Assembly: GCA_019639235.1 (NCBI GenBank)
Contig: JAHBSG010000012.1
Location: 57,049 to 121,048 of the forward strand
Source: Acidobacteriota bacterium
GTDB taxonomy: Bacteria > Acidobacteriota > Blastocatellia > Pyrinomonadales > Pyrinomonadaceae
Direction of reading: 5' to 3'
DNA length: 64,000 bases
Shown here: positions 45,132 to 53,913 of the stretch, in pieces
Layout of the letters: every line of letters begins with the position of its first letter
Numbering within the stretch: the stretch's first letter is position 1
Notes under the pieces: model-generated
Database searches by the model: none
What the model was told of the DNA's origin: nothing
Seen by the model: the letters and a program-made list of their open reading frames with translations, nothing else
Made by a program: the position numbers and the translations under genes

Positions 45132-47135
45132 CTAGTTGGTCGGAAAGTTGAGCGGCATCTGCGGTGCGGCCGGCGTTGCCGCATCAACGGCATCGACCTT
45201 GGCAACAGCATCCTCGTAGATGCGGATCTGGCCGGCCTCGTCCATCTTCCGGCGGGTCGCGGCAAGATATTCCGAGAAAAGCTCCGATCGCTTGCGGGTA
45301 AGCATCTGCTCGGTCAGCGTATCACGCTGCTTTGCAAATTCCTCCATGTTCGCCTCTTCTCGGCTCTTGACGCCGACGATGTAGTAGTTCTCGCCGATCT
45401 TTACCGGTTCCTTCGTCACCTCTCCGGCCTTGAGGCCATAGATCGCGTCCTCAAGCTGTTCGCTGGTCGAGGCTGCCGGCCCGTCGCCAAGCGGCGAACC
45501 AAGAATGAAGCTCTTGCTCTCCTGGGCCGTGAGCTTCTGTGCCGAAGCAGCGGCCGCGAGAGCGTCAGCCGATGCCGCACCGCCCGCGACCTGCTTGGCA
45601 ATGTTCTCGATCTGCTCACGGGCCTTTTCAAGCTTGACCACATCGACGATCTTATCGCGGACCTCGGCGAATTCCGCATCACGCGGTTCGCGTTGTTCGA
45701 CGAGCAGCGGTATCGCAAAGCCCTCCGGAACCGGGATCTCGTCGCCGACGTCATTGGCATTCTGGAGCCCGGCAATGCCTTCCTCGAACTGCGGTGAAAC
45801 GCCGATCTTGTCAACGTTATCGCCCGGCACGATGAACGGCGTCTCGCGGATCATGTCTGCCGTGTTCATATTTGCCTGCGTCGCAAAGTCCTGTGCGGTC
45901 TTCTGCACGTCCTTGTTCTGCTTCAGCGATTCCGAGACCTTCTTGGCAAGCTCGGCCGCCGCCGCATATGCACGACGGTTGCGAAGGCTCACCTCAAGCT
46001 CCTTGCGGGCATCTTCGAACGTCTTCGGCACCGCCTCGCCACGCCAGAGAATAAAGTAACGGCCCTGATAGCTGATCGGCTCGCTGACCTGCCCGGGCTG
46101 CATCTTCAGAAGCTGCTGATACGGGTCTGATGCGTTGTTGGGGTTCTCGCGGACCGGGCCCGGCAGTTCGCCGCCCTTTACAGAGCTGACCGGATTTTCC
46201 GATTGGCCCTTTGCCAGATCAGCAAACGCCTGTTCAGTTACGGCCGCACCGCCCTGCCGGAGCTGCTGAACCAGGCTGGTGGCCTTTTCATATACCTGGC
46301 CGTCAAATTCGGGCTTCGCCACGCGGAGAACGATCTCCCGGCCCTTCACGCCCGCGATGCGTTTGTCCTCGGGCAGCTTGTCGTACTCGGCCCGCAGGTC
46401 GGCGTCCGTGATCGGGAGCTTTTCGCCGATCTTTGCCGTGTTGAGAAACACGTAGCGGATCTTCTTCTGCGGCAAATTGATGCGATAGCTGTCCTTGTTC
46501 TTTTCAAAGTACTGCCGCAGGTCGTCCTCCGAAGGCGTAATGCTCTTTGCGAGGTCGGCCGGGCTGAGGACGAGGTATGACAGATCGAACTTGGTATTCC
46601 GCCGCTGATAGTCGCGCAGCACTTCTTCTTCAGAGACCGTGACACCCGAGGTGACAAATGCCCTGAGCTTCTCGGCGCTCAGGTCATCGCGGATGCTCTC
46701 TTCAAGGGCACGGACGCTTCCGAATTGAAGAACGGCGTTCTGTTCATACTGGTCCTTATCAAAAGGCTTTCCGTCCTCGGGCTTGAAGAGCTTGCGGATC
46801 TCGGCAGCGACCTCTGCGTCCGATGCCGTAAGCCCGAGGCGGGCTGCCTCAACGCGGGTCACACGGCTGCTGATCAGGCTCTCAAGAAGCGTCTTGGCGG
46901 GGAACGGACGTCCCTGGCTGAAGCGGGCGTAATTCTCTTTTTGCCGGGCAAGTTCGCCGACGGTGATATACTCGCCGCTGACCGTTGCCGCCGTTTCCGT
47001 GCTGGTGGTCAGATTGGCGGCCAGGTCGCCTCGGGTCGGGGCATAAAAGAGCACAAGGCTCAGCACCATTACGATCGCAAAAACCAGAAGGACGATATTG
47101 CGCGTCTTCTCGAGCTTAGAAATGAACTTCAACAT
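45132..47135 (-). CDS. PpiD/SurA-like periplasmic foldase
   Basis: 667 residues. One N-terminal anchor helix (IVLLVFAIVMVLSLVLFYA), then a SurA-N-like domain (NYARFSQGRPFPAKTLLESLISSRV) and a parvulin-type rotamase domain at about 260-390 (ARVAKPEFDGQVYEKA; FADLAKGQSENPVSSVKGGELP; GQVSEPISYQGRYFILW). It helps fold exported proteins. The rest is helical and Ala/Lys rich. Confidence 0.88.
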   Translation of the reverse strand: MLKFISKLEKTRNIVLLVFAIVMVLSLVLFYAPTRGDLAANLTTSTETAATVSGEYITVGELARQKENYARFSQGRPFPAKTLLESLISSRVTRVEAARLGLTASDAEVAAEIRKLFKPEDGKPFDKDQYEQNAVLQFGSVRALEESIRDDLSAEKLRAFVTSGVTVSEEEVLRDYQRRNTKFDLSYLVLSPADLAKSITPSEDDLRQYFEKNKDSYRINLPQKKIRYVFLNTAKIGEKLPITDADLRAEYDKLPEDKRIAGVKGREIVLRVAKPEFDGQVYEKATSLVQQLRQGGAAVTEQAFADLAKGQSENPVSSVKGGELPGPVRENPNNASDPYQQLLKMQPGQVSEPISYQGRYFILWRGEAVPKTFEDARKELEVSLRNRRAYAAAAELAKKVSESLKQNKDVQKTAQDFATQANMNTADMIRETPFIVPGDNVDKIGVSPQFEEGIAGLQNANDVGDEIPVPEGFAIPLLVEQREPRDAEFAEVRDKIVDVVKLEKAREQIENIAKQVAGGAASADALAAAASAQKLTAQESKSFILGSPLGDGPAASTSEQLEDAIYGLKAGEVTKEPVKIGENYYIVGVKSREEANMEEFAKQRDTLTEQMLTRKRSELFSEYLAATRRKMDEAGQIRIYEDAVAKVDAVDAATPAAPQMPLNFPTN

Positions 47136-47331
47136 CTGCTATTACCTTTATGGAACGCACGAAGCGTGAATTAGGGACAAACTCAAATCGTAGCAGAATT
47201 ACAAGGCTGATTCCAATAAATCGGCCGCATTTTGGACGCGGAAAAAGCCCAAACAACCTTCCCGATTGCTTTTTCTACCCGGTTTCATAAATACTTGAGC
47301 CATTCGGCACGGCCGCTCGGCCGCAAACCTT

Positions 47332-48201
47332 ATGAACGCCCCAACCGCCATTCGTACCGTCGGGATCGTCGTCAAGCCAAATCACGATGAGGCTTGGGCG
47401 ACCGCCTGCGAGCTCGTCGAATGGCTCAAGGCACGTGATATCGCCATCGCTGGCGAGCCTTTCTGTCCGGCCGAAGCTCTCGGCAGCGAATCACCCGCGC
47501 CGCCCGCGTCGCTCGAAACCGCCGACCTGATGGTCGTCCTCGGCGGCGACGGCACTATGATCTCGACCGCCCGGCTGATCGGCGATGCCGAACCGCTAGT
47601 TCTTGGCATCAACTACGGAAGCCTTGGTTATCTGACGGATTTTCGCATCGAAGAGATGCACATCGCTCTCGAAGCGATCTTTGAGGGCAACTATGAGATC
47701 GACCGCCGCGTGATGCTCCGGGCAGAACATTGCCGCGGTGAGGAAAAACTTGCCGAAGGCCGTGTCCTCAACGACGTCGTCATCAACAAAGCCGCTCTGG
47801 CTCGCATAATCGAGATCGAGGTCCGGCTCAACGGGCTTTACGTGAATTCGTTCCGTGCCGACGGCCTGATCGTCTCGACCCCGACGGGCTCGACCGCCTA
47901 TAACCTTTCCGCCGGCGGTCCCATCGTTTTCCCATCGATGAACGCGGTCGTGCTGACGCCGATCTGCCCGTTCACGCTCACCAACCGGCCGATCGTTATG
48001 CCGGACGATGCCGAGATCGAACTCGTCCTCCAGAATGAGAACGAAGGCGTTGTGCTGACGCTCGACGGCCAGATCGGCCACGCAATGCACTCACACGACC
48101 GCGTCCTCATCCGCAAGAGCCGAACGACCTTCAACCTCGTCCAACCGCCGAACCGTAATTACTTTGACGTCTTGAGAAACAAACTGAAGTGGGGCCGGTG
48201 A
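47332..48201 (+). CDS. nadK: NAD kinase
   Basis: 289 residues. Phosphorylates NAD to NADP with ATP. GGDGT is at residues 71-75 (VVLGGDGTMIS), then GSLGYLTDF and SPTGSTAYNLSAGG, all diagnostic of the family. Start with no clear ribosome site; the 200 bases upstream (47,136-47,331) hold no gene. Convergent with the following small gene. Confidence 0.93.
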   Translation: MNAPTAIRTVGIVVKPNHDEAWATACELVEWLKARDIAIAGEPFCPAEALGSESPAPPASLETADLMVVLGGDGTMISTARLIGDAEPLVLGINYGSLGYLTDFRIEEMHIALEAIFEGNYEIDRRVMLRAEHCRGEEKLAEGRVLNDVVINKAALARIIEIEVRLNGLYVNSFRADGLIVSTPTGSTAYNLSAGGPIVFPSMNAVVLTPICPFTLTNRPIVMPDDAEIELVLQNENEGVVLTLDGQIGHAMHSHDRVLIRKSRTTFNLVQPPNRNYFDVLRNKLKWGR

Positions 48202-48531
48202 TCAATTCACCTGATCGGGACGGAGACGTTTGAATATCAAGGCCGGTTTCGGCTCAAATGCCGGGAACGCGACTTCCATGAACCAATCGGCGAAGTCCCG
48301 GCAATTCGGAAGATACATGGGTAAGGCATCGACGAGAGCCTTCCAGCCCTCCATTTCCTCGTCGATGCTGAACTCCCGATCACCATCCAACTTAAAGAGC
48401 GTAACGATGCGGTCAACGATAACGAGGTCCTCTTTGTAAACGAAAACGGAATCGACGGAGTCCCAAGCGACCACCGCGGTCCGGCCGTCGTCGATGATCT
48501 TCAATCCTTCGGAATCAAATTCGATCGTCAT
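48202..48531 (-). CDS. Hypothetical acidic protein
   Basis: 109 residues. Not recognised. It is a mixed alpha/beta, acidic protein (TIEFDSEGLKIIDDGRTAVVAW; ADWFMEVAFPAF). It resembles small cytoplasmic proteins in immunity clusters but no motif is decisive. The stop is adjacent to the nadK stop. Confidence 0.6.
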   Translation of the reverse strand: MTIEFDSEGLKIIDDGRTAVVAWDSVDSVFVYKEDLVIVDRIVTLFKLDGDREFSIDEEMEGWKALVDALPMYLPNCRDFADWFMEVAFPAFEPKPALIFKRLRPDQVN

Positions 48532-48549
48532 TTCTCCTGTTTCGGTGCC

Positions 48550-48903
48550 TCAATTATTCCGAACCGCCGGCTTCGGGCTAAAAAGATAGACGCCTAGGTC
48601 GCATTTGCCCTTCTCATCGAATGCAACGCCTTCCTGCTCAAGCATTTCCTGCTGAAGGTTGATCGGGATAGTGAGTCGCCCGGTCGAGCATTTTCCTTGC
48701 GAATTTATCACCCGCTGCCACGGTACATTTTCCGCATCCGCCGCATGCATCGCATAGCCGACCGTCCGCGGCGTGTAGCCCTCGCCAAGCATCGCTGCGA
48801 TCTGCCCGTAGGTCATCACCCGCCCACGCGGTATCCAACGTACGATTTCGTAAACCTTTTCGCGATATTTTTTATCGTCCTTCTTGCCCACACTTAAGTA
48901 CAT
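48550..48903 (-). CDS. Alkyltransferase-like (ATL) DNA repair protein
   Basis: 117 residues. The MGMT-type fold is clear (VYEIVRWIPRGRVMTYGQIAAMLG; GYAMHAADAENVPWQRVIN) but the alkyl-acceptor Cys of PCHRV is replaced by Trp 62 (PWQRV). Such ATL proteins bind alkylated guanine without removing it and hand over to nucleotide excision repair. It is divergent from the DUF4143 ATPase gene. Confidence 0.85.
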   Translation of the reverse strand: MYLSVGKKDDKKYREKVYEIVRWIPRGRVMTYGQIAAMLGEGYTPRTVGYAMHAADAENVPWQRVINSQGKCSTGRLTIPINLQQEMLEQEGVAFDEKGKCDLGVYLFSPKPAVRNN

Positions 48904-48920
48904 AAATTATTGACTTTTCG

Positions 48921-48949
48921 CTTATTTTACTTATAATAAGTAAAATAAG
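48921..48949. promoter_or_regulatory. Perfect 13-bp palindrome, likely operator
   Basis: CTTATTTTACTTA and its exact complement, separated by three bases, lie between the divergent ATL and ATPase genes. A half-site-like GCTTATTTGC occurs 40 bases on (48,963). The AT-rich spacing region could be the promoter of both genes. The symmetry suggests a dimeric regulator. Confidence 0.65.
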
Positions 48950-48991
48950 TGTGTGACGGCATGCTTATTTGCATATTCTTGAGTAAACAAG

Positions 48992-50440
48992 GTGCAACGA
49001 ACATCCTTAAAAACAATTTCGACGGAACTCGTCATCGATCGCCTTCGGTTTGAAAATCCGTGGTGGACCGCCCGAAAGATCGATGAAGACTTTGCAACGA
49101 AAAAGCCGCGTCCCTATTTTACGCTATTTCAGCCGCTGGTCGAGGCAGCCGAGCCTCGCAGAGCGGTTGTTTTGATGGGCCCGCGGCGAGTCGGGAAAAC
49201 CGTACTCATGAATCACAGCATTCAGGATCTGATTTCTGACGGTGTTTCGGCGAGAAAAATCTGCTTTGTGAACATCGAAAATCCGATATATAACGGACTG
49301 GGCCTCGAACAACTGTTCACTCTTTCTCGGCAGGCCGCGTCAGACGACGACCCTAATGGTTGGTATGTTTATTTTGATGAGATCCAGTATCTGAAAGATT
49401 GGGCTGTCCATCTGAAGGTATTGGTTGAAAGCTATCCTAGAACGAAGTTCATTGTTTCCGGTTCGGCTTCAGCTGCTTTGAAGATGGAAAGCGTTGAAAG
49501 CGGGGCTGGGCGTTTTACAGATTTCCTCCTGCCGCCTCTAACATTTCAAGAATATCTCTACCTGCTTGGATTGGACGATCAGCTTACGTTGTCAAGACTC
49601 GATTGGAGCGGGTACGCCGTCAGCTTTTATTCAGCGATCAATATATCCGAACTGAATGCACATTTTGTTGAGTATCTTAATTTCGGAGGCTACCCGGAAG
49701 TCATACTCTCCGACCTGATAAAGTCGAACCCAAGTCGTTATATTCGTGGAGACATCGTTGACAAGGTCTTACTTCGGGATCTACCCAGTCTATACGGAAT
49801 AAGTAATGTACAAGAGCTGAATTCATTCTTTACGATGCTTGCATATAATACTGCCCAAGAGGTCTCGTACGAATCACTAAGCAAGTCTTCTGGCGTCGAC
49901 AAGAACCAGCTTCGAAAATATCTCGAATATTTGGAATCGGCATTTCTCGTTAAGATTGTTCACAGAGTGGACAACAACGGAAAGCGGTTTCGACGGACGA
50001 ATTCATTCAAAGTGTTTCTCACGAATCCTTCGTTGCGGAGTGCATTATTTTCACCCCTTGATGTTACAGACGATATGTTCGGCAGTCTCGTCGAAACCGC
50101 GATCTATTCACAGTGGATGCATCGCGAATGGATCACCCCCTACTATGCTAACTGGCGAAACGGTGAGGTAGATATGGTCGGACTTAGCAAGAAGACCCAA
50201 AAGCCGATTTGGGCTCTCGAGATAAAATGGACAAACACTCCGGCTCGGGATGCAAGGAAGCTAAAGAGCCTAATGACGTTCTGCAAACTGAACAAGATCA
50301 AGAAAGCAATTGTGACAACGATCGATGTCGAAATGCAAAGCGAGATCGATGGTGTTCAGATTCACTTTGTACCCTCGGCCAGTTATGCTTACACGGTTGG
50401 AATGAATACCCTTGAACAGAAGACAGCATTGCTCTCATAG
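48992..50440 (+). CDS. AAA-family ATPase with DUF4143
   Basis: 482 residues. N-terminal ATPase with Walker A MGPRRVGKTVLM (Lys 69), Walker B-like WYVYFDEIQ at about 128, and a C-terminal DUF4143 domain with a PD-(D/E)XK-like ALEIKWTNTPARD. Members are often single mobile genes of unknown function. Start is a GTG without a good site. GC is clearly lower than in neighbours. The perfect palindrome upstream may be its own control. Confidence 0.82.
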   Translation: MQRTSLKTISTELVIDRLRFENPWWTARKIDEDFATKKPRPYFTLFQPLVEAAEPRRAVVLMGPRRVGKTVLMNHSIQDLISDGVSARKICFVNIENPIYNGLGLEQLFTLSRQAASDDDPNGWYVYFDEIQYLKDWAVHLKVLVESYPRTKFIVSGSASAALKMESVESGAGRFTDFLLPPLTFQEYLYLLGLDDQLTLSRLDWSGYAVSFYSAINISELNAHFVEYLNFGGYPEVILSDLIKSNPSRYIRGDIVDKVLLRDLPSLYGISNVQELNSFFTMLAYNTAQEVSYESLSKSSGVDKNQLRKYLEYLESAFLVKIVHRVDNNGKRFRRTNSFKVFLTNPSLRSALFSPLDVTDDMFGSLVETAIYSQWMHREWITPYYANWRNGEVDMVGLSKKTQKPIWALEIKWTNTPARDARKLKSLMTFCKLNKIKKAIVTTIDVEMQSEIDGVQIHFVPSASYAYTVGMNTLEQKTALLS

Positions 50441-50528
50441 CAAGGTGGCCCTATAACCGCGTCTAAACGGCCCCTGTCGTAACTCCACCTCCGTCTATTA
50501 ACTCCCCGTCCGCTTTACGGCTTTTCAC

Positions 50529-51155
50529 CTATTCCTCATTCCGAAACAAAAACGCGATCAGCCTTGGCAGTTCGGCACGGTCGCCGCCGTCGAACCACTC
50601 CGAGATATCTTCGACCGCGAATCCCGTAGCGGCCGCAGCCTTTGTGTAGTCGGTCACATGATGCCGGTAACATTCGAGGACCTTTTCACTACCTTCGAAC
50701 TCGAACCTCGCCTTGCTCCCGGCATATTGCTTAAAAGGATGCAGCTCGCAAACATAGAAAAGCCCGGCCGGCTTCAGGGCGTTCGCGGCCTCGCGAAAAA
50801 TGTGGCCGAGGTCCTCAACATGTTCAAGGATCAGGCTGCAAGTGATCAGGTCAAAACCCGTCCCGAACTGCCAATTTTCTCTTACATCGCCGATCCGAAA
50901 CTCGACATTCGCGGCCGTGACCTTCGCCCTCGCGACCGCCTGCATTTCCCGCGAAAGGTCGGCCGAAACGAGTCGTTCGCATCGCTCCGCGAGCCAGCCC
51001 GTATTCTTGCCCGTTCCCCCGCCGAGTTCGAGGACGGTTCCGCCGACACGATCTTGAAGCATCGTTTCGCATGCCTCTTTCTCAAGGTCGCGGGTCGGAT
51101 TCGCCACCTCGTCATAAGTCGCCGCCCATTGGTCGTAGCCGGTTTCAACGCTCAT
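50529..51155 (-). CDS. Class I SAM-dependent methyltransferase
   Basis: 208 residues. Motif I is VLELGGGTGKNTGWLA, with the acidic loop in FRIGDVREN and DLITCSLILEHVEDL. YVCELHPFKQYAGSKARFEFEG suggests a small-molecule type. The substrate cannot be read. The start overlaps the stop of the next gene (ATGA). Confidence 0.88.
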   Translation of the reverse strand: MSVETGYDQWAATYDEVANPTRDLEKEACETMLQDRVGGTVLELGGGTGKNTGWLAERCERLVSADLSREMQAVARAKVTAANVEFRIGDVRENWQFGTGFDLITCSLILEHVEDLGHIFREAANALKPAGLFYVCELHPFKQYAGSKARFEFEGSEKVLECYRHHVTDYTKAAAATGFAVEDISEWFDGGDRAELPRLIAFLFRNEE

Positions 51156-51787
51156 TGCTTCACCAACACGGTCCGAGCCGGGGCTCCGTCGCCGGTTCCG
51201 CCGATGAATTTTAGCGGCAGGCAGGCGATTTCGTAATCGCCCGGTTCGATGCCGCGTAGGTCGAGCCCTTCGAGGATCACTATCTCCTTCTCAAGGAGTG
51301 CGAGATGCACCGGATGATCCCAAGAGCCGAATGCCTCGATCGAAAGATAATCTATGCCGACCAACTTGATGTCCGCATCTGCAAGCAGGCGTGCGGTCGC
51401 AGCTGAGATCGCCGTAAAGTCCGTCCGAAACCCAGCCTCCGGGTGATTCCAAAAGGCCGAGTTCCGGGTCCGAAATACGATACGCTCAACGCTGTCGAGA
51501 GGACCGAGATGCTCGGGCTCGATCAGCATTACGTCATCCGGAACCCCGACCACGCGGCACGGCCCGATCATCTTCTCAAGCTCGAGCTCATCAACCCTTC
51601 GTGTGCCTTCGATAAAATGATTCGGAGCATCAACATGAGTTCCGGTGTGAACACCGAAACACATCCGCGACACATTTGCCGAGTCTCCGCGTTCAAGGGC
51701 TGCGAATGATTCAATGGTTACGCCGGAATCACCCGTATAGATCGGGACGTCCTCGCTGATCGGGACCGTTACGTCGAAGATCTTCAT
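51152..51787 (-). CDS. Cyclase family (kynurenine formamidase-like) protein
   Basis: 211 residues. The metal motif HTGTHVDAPNH (His 47, His 51, Asp 53, His 57) is typical of the family, followed by the conserved beta strands (LVGIDYLSIEAFGSW). Hydrolyses N-formyl or cyclic substrates in some members. It is translated with the methyltransferase (4-base overlap). Confidence 0.86.
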   Translation of the reverse strand: MKIFDVTVPISEDVPIYTGDSGVTIESFAALERGDSANVSRMCFGVHTGTHVDAPNHFIEGTRRVDELELEKMIGPCRVVGVPDDVMLIEPEHLGPLDSVERIVFRTRNSAFWNHPEAGFRTDFTAISAATARLLADADIKLVGIDYLSIEAFGSWDHPVHLALLEKEIVILEGLDLRGIEPGDYEIACLPLKFIGGTGDGAPARTVLVKQ

Positions 51788-51857
51788 TCGTTCATTTTAA
51801 CCCAAGTTCCTTTCCGGCACGCTTTGCGCAAACCCGAGTTTGCGGGAAACTATCGTT

Positions 51858-52145
51858 ATGGATATCAAGCGGATCGAAAAAGGCGGCCGCGGCGCGTTCA
51901 TCATCAAGGGCGAAGACGGTAAACGGCTTGCCGAAATGACCTACGTCACCGCCGGCGACACAGGCTTCATCATCGACCACACCGAGGTCGATGCAAGCCT
52001 TCGCGGCCAAAAGGTCGGCGATAAACTGCTGGCCGAAGCCGTAAATTATGCTCGCGAAAAAGGGCTCAAGATATACGCCACTTGCCCGTTCGCTCTGCGT
52101 AAGCTGAGCGGCAACGCTGAGTATTCGGACGTTTTCGGCGGATAG
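51858..52145 (+). CDS. GNAT-like acetyltransferase (short)
   Basis: 95 residues. The acetyl-CoA loop SLRGQKVGDKLLAEAVNYARE is intact, and TGFIIDHTEVD precedes it. This is the short COG2388-type family with unknown substrate. ATG 51858 is preferred; a start at 51840 adds six residues without support. It leads into mqnA. Confidence 0.82.
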   Translation: MDIKRIEKGGRGAFIIKGEDGKRLAEMTYVTAGDTGFIIDHTEVDASLRGQKVGDKLLAEAVNYAREKGLKIYATCPFALRKLSGNAEYSDVFGG

Positions 52146-52166
52146 TCCCGTGGCTCCGCGTTTGCA

Positions 52167-52982
52167 ATGAACACACCTCGCATCTCCGCTTCAAGCTATT
52201 CGAACACCGCACCGCTCGTGTGGTCGTTTCTCTATGGCCGCGGCCGCGGCAGCGTTGAGATCATTCTTGATAATGCTCCGGCCCGCTCGGCCGAACTGCT
52301 TGCCGAGGGACGGGTTGACGCCGCTCTCGTTCCGGTCATCGCGTCGCAGTTCATTGAGGGCGTTCGTCTCGTTCCGGGAGTGTGTGTCGGTGCGAAAGAG
52401 AGCGTCCGAAGCGTTTGCATTGTTACTAATGGGCAGGAGCTTGATGACATCCGCAGCATCTCGCTCGATGTCTCATCGCGTACGAGCGTCGCCCTGACCA
52501 AGATCATTTTTCGCGAATTCCTCGGCCGCGAACCCGAGTGGCACGATGCCCCGCCCGATATCAGTGCGATGCTCGCCGCGTCAGACGCCGCACTGCTGAT
52601 CGGCGACCCTGCCCTGGCAATTTCTTCGGGCGTTGCAGGCGGCGGGCAGAACTATCGCGTCTTCGACCTCGTCGAACTCTGGAAAATGCACACGGGCCTG
52701 GGCTTTGTTTTTGCGATGTGGATGACGCGGCACGAGCGGCTCTCGCTCGACCTCGCCGCCGCCCGCGACGAAGGCCTCGCACACCTCGACGAGATCGCTG
52801 CAAACTACGCCGGCGACATCGGGCTCAGTATCGAGGCGATGAAAACTTACCTGAGTAGTAACATTAGCTACACTCCCGATAGCGGCATGCTGCAGGGAAT
52901 GGAGCTCTATCTCGACCTCGCTGCACGGCATCACCTGACGCCCGAGCGGCGAGGGATCGTCGCGGCCGGCCTACAGCGATGA
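52167..52982 (+). CDS. mqnA: Chorismate dehydratase (MqnA family)
   Basis: 271 residues, first step of the futalosine route to menaquinone: chorismate to 3-enolpyruvylbenzoate. The opening RISASSYSNTAPLVWSFLYGR and SAELLAEGRVDAALVPVIASQF are the periplasmic-binding-like fold of this family; YRVFDLVELWKMHTGLGFVF is the conserved late part. MqnC lies 1.6 kb on, not contiguous. The family also includes MqnD, so the exact step needs care. Confidence 0.85.
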   Translation: MNTPRISASSYSNTAPLVWSFLYGRGRGSVEIILDNAPARSAELLAEGRVDAALVPVIASQFIEGVRLVPGVCVGAKESVRSVCIVTNGQELDDIRSISLDVSSRTSVALTKIIFREFLGREPEWHDAPPDISAMLAASDAALLIGDPALAISSGVAGGGQNYRVFDLVELWKMHTGLGFVFAMWMTRHERLSLDLAAARDEGLAHLDEIAANYAGDIGLSIEAMKTYLSSNISYTPDSGMLQGMELYLDLAARHHLTPERRGIVAAGLQR

Positions 52983-53215
52983 AAAAGCCCGGAATTGCAA
53001 AAGAACTTTTTGTCCTCCTGCTCGCGGCGTTTTGTGTTGCGTTTTCCATCGCGACGATCATGGGCTTGGCAAGTTATCTTTTTGGATTCGAGTTCGAAAT
53101 GGAAGGTGCAGCGGTTCCGAACGATCCGCCGGCCTTGGTCCTTTTTGCCGTGATCGCCATCGTGAGCGGTGCGCTCTTGAAATGGATGTTGAGAGACATT
53201 CCCGAAGCAGACTGA
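52979..53215 (+). CDS. Small two-helix membrane protein
   Basis: 78 residues. Two hydrophobic segments (ELFVLLLAAFCVAFSIATIMG and PALVLFAVIAIVSGALL) separated by a short loop. Not recognised. It overlaps the mqnA stop (ATGA), so is translated with it. Confidence 0.65.
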   Translation: MKKPGIAKELFVLLLAAFCVAFSIATIMGLASYLFGFEFEMEGAAVPNDPPALVLFAVIAIVSGALLKWMLRDIPEAD

Positions 53216-53623
53216 TCAGCCGTCGGTGAAAGGGTTTTCTTTCAAGATCGCATCGATCTCGGCATCGAGCCGTTCGGAGAATTTGCCGCCGCATCTTGCC
53301 AAGAGCCGACGCCATTCCATAAAGATCATCCGGCGGCTGTCTTGTGCGTTGACACGATTTTCAAGCTCGTACCGGACGGCTGCCCAGAAGGCTGCATCTC
53401 GCACCATCCAATACAGGATCTCGTCTTCGTCGCGGGTCGTCTGCCGGCTTAGCTCGAGCCCGCGTTCAGTCGCGACCAAGTGATATGCCTCGCCGTCGAA
53501 CGCAACGTGAGTGCTGCCATCGTGCTGCGGCGTTCGCTGAAAAGAAAAATCGCCCGCCGGATCGAAGGTCATCCGGCAGAGCGACGTATATTTGTTCTGA
53601 AGCTTTTCCAGTTCGCGGGACAT
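53216..53623 (-). CDS. Imm63-type immunity protein
   Basis: 135 residues. The pattern of an Imm63 family protein: ATERGLELSRQTTRDEDEIL then YWMVRDAAFWAAVRYELENR and MEWRRLLARCGGKFSERLDAEIDAILKENPF, helical throughout. Such genes normally follow a toxin, but no toxin gene is next to it here, so it may be an orphan defence against neighbours. Assignment by pattern recall. Confidence 0.65.
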   Translation of the reverse strand: MSRELEKLQNKYTSLCRMTFDPAGDFSFQRTPQHDGSTHVAFDGEAYHLVATERGLELSRQTTRDEDEILYWMVRDAAFWAAVRYELENRVNAQDSRRMIFMEWRRLLARCGGKFSERLDAEIDAILKENPFTDG

Positions 53624-53660
53624 CGACCTCCGGCCCGGCGAACGATGCCGCTGGGACCGC

Positions 53661-53762
53661 TTAAAATATACCTGAATAAAAAATTAGTACCCAGGCCGAC
53701 ACCGCCACAAAGACCAAAAGTCCAAGGTCTGTCGTCCCGATCTGTTGTTCCCGATTTTCCAT
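53661..53762 (-). CDS. 33-residue membrane peptide
   Basis: Small frame MENREQQIGTTDLGLLVFV... with one helix (LLVFVAVSAWVLIFYSGIF). An AAGGAAG stands about 11 bases before the ATG. It is in a 290-base gap without another gene. Not recognised. Evidence is the hydrophobic pattern plus a ribosome site. Confidence 0.45.
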   Translation of the reverse strand: MENREQQIGTTDLGLLVFVAVSAWVLIFYSGIF

Positions 53763-53913
53763 TACTCTTAAAACTTCCTTTACAAAAACTCTATCCGTTA
53801 TCTATCGCGTATTATTCCGGAGTTTTGTATCACCGTTCACGTAAAGCAGTTTTCGCCGTGCCTGCCTCCTTAGATTTAAAGACGCAGAACAGACGGAAGA
53901 TTGCAGAAAATAT

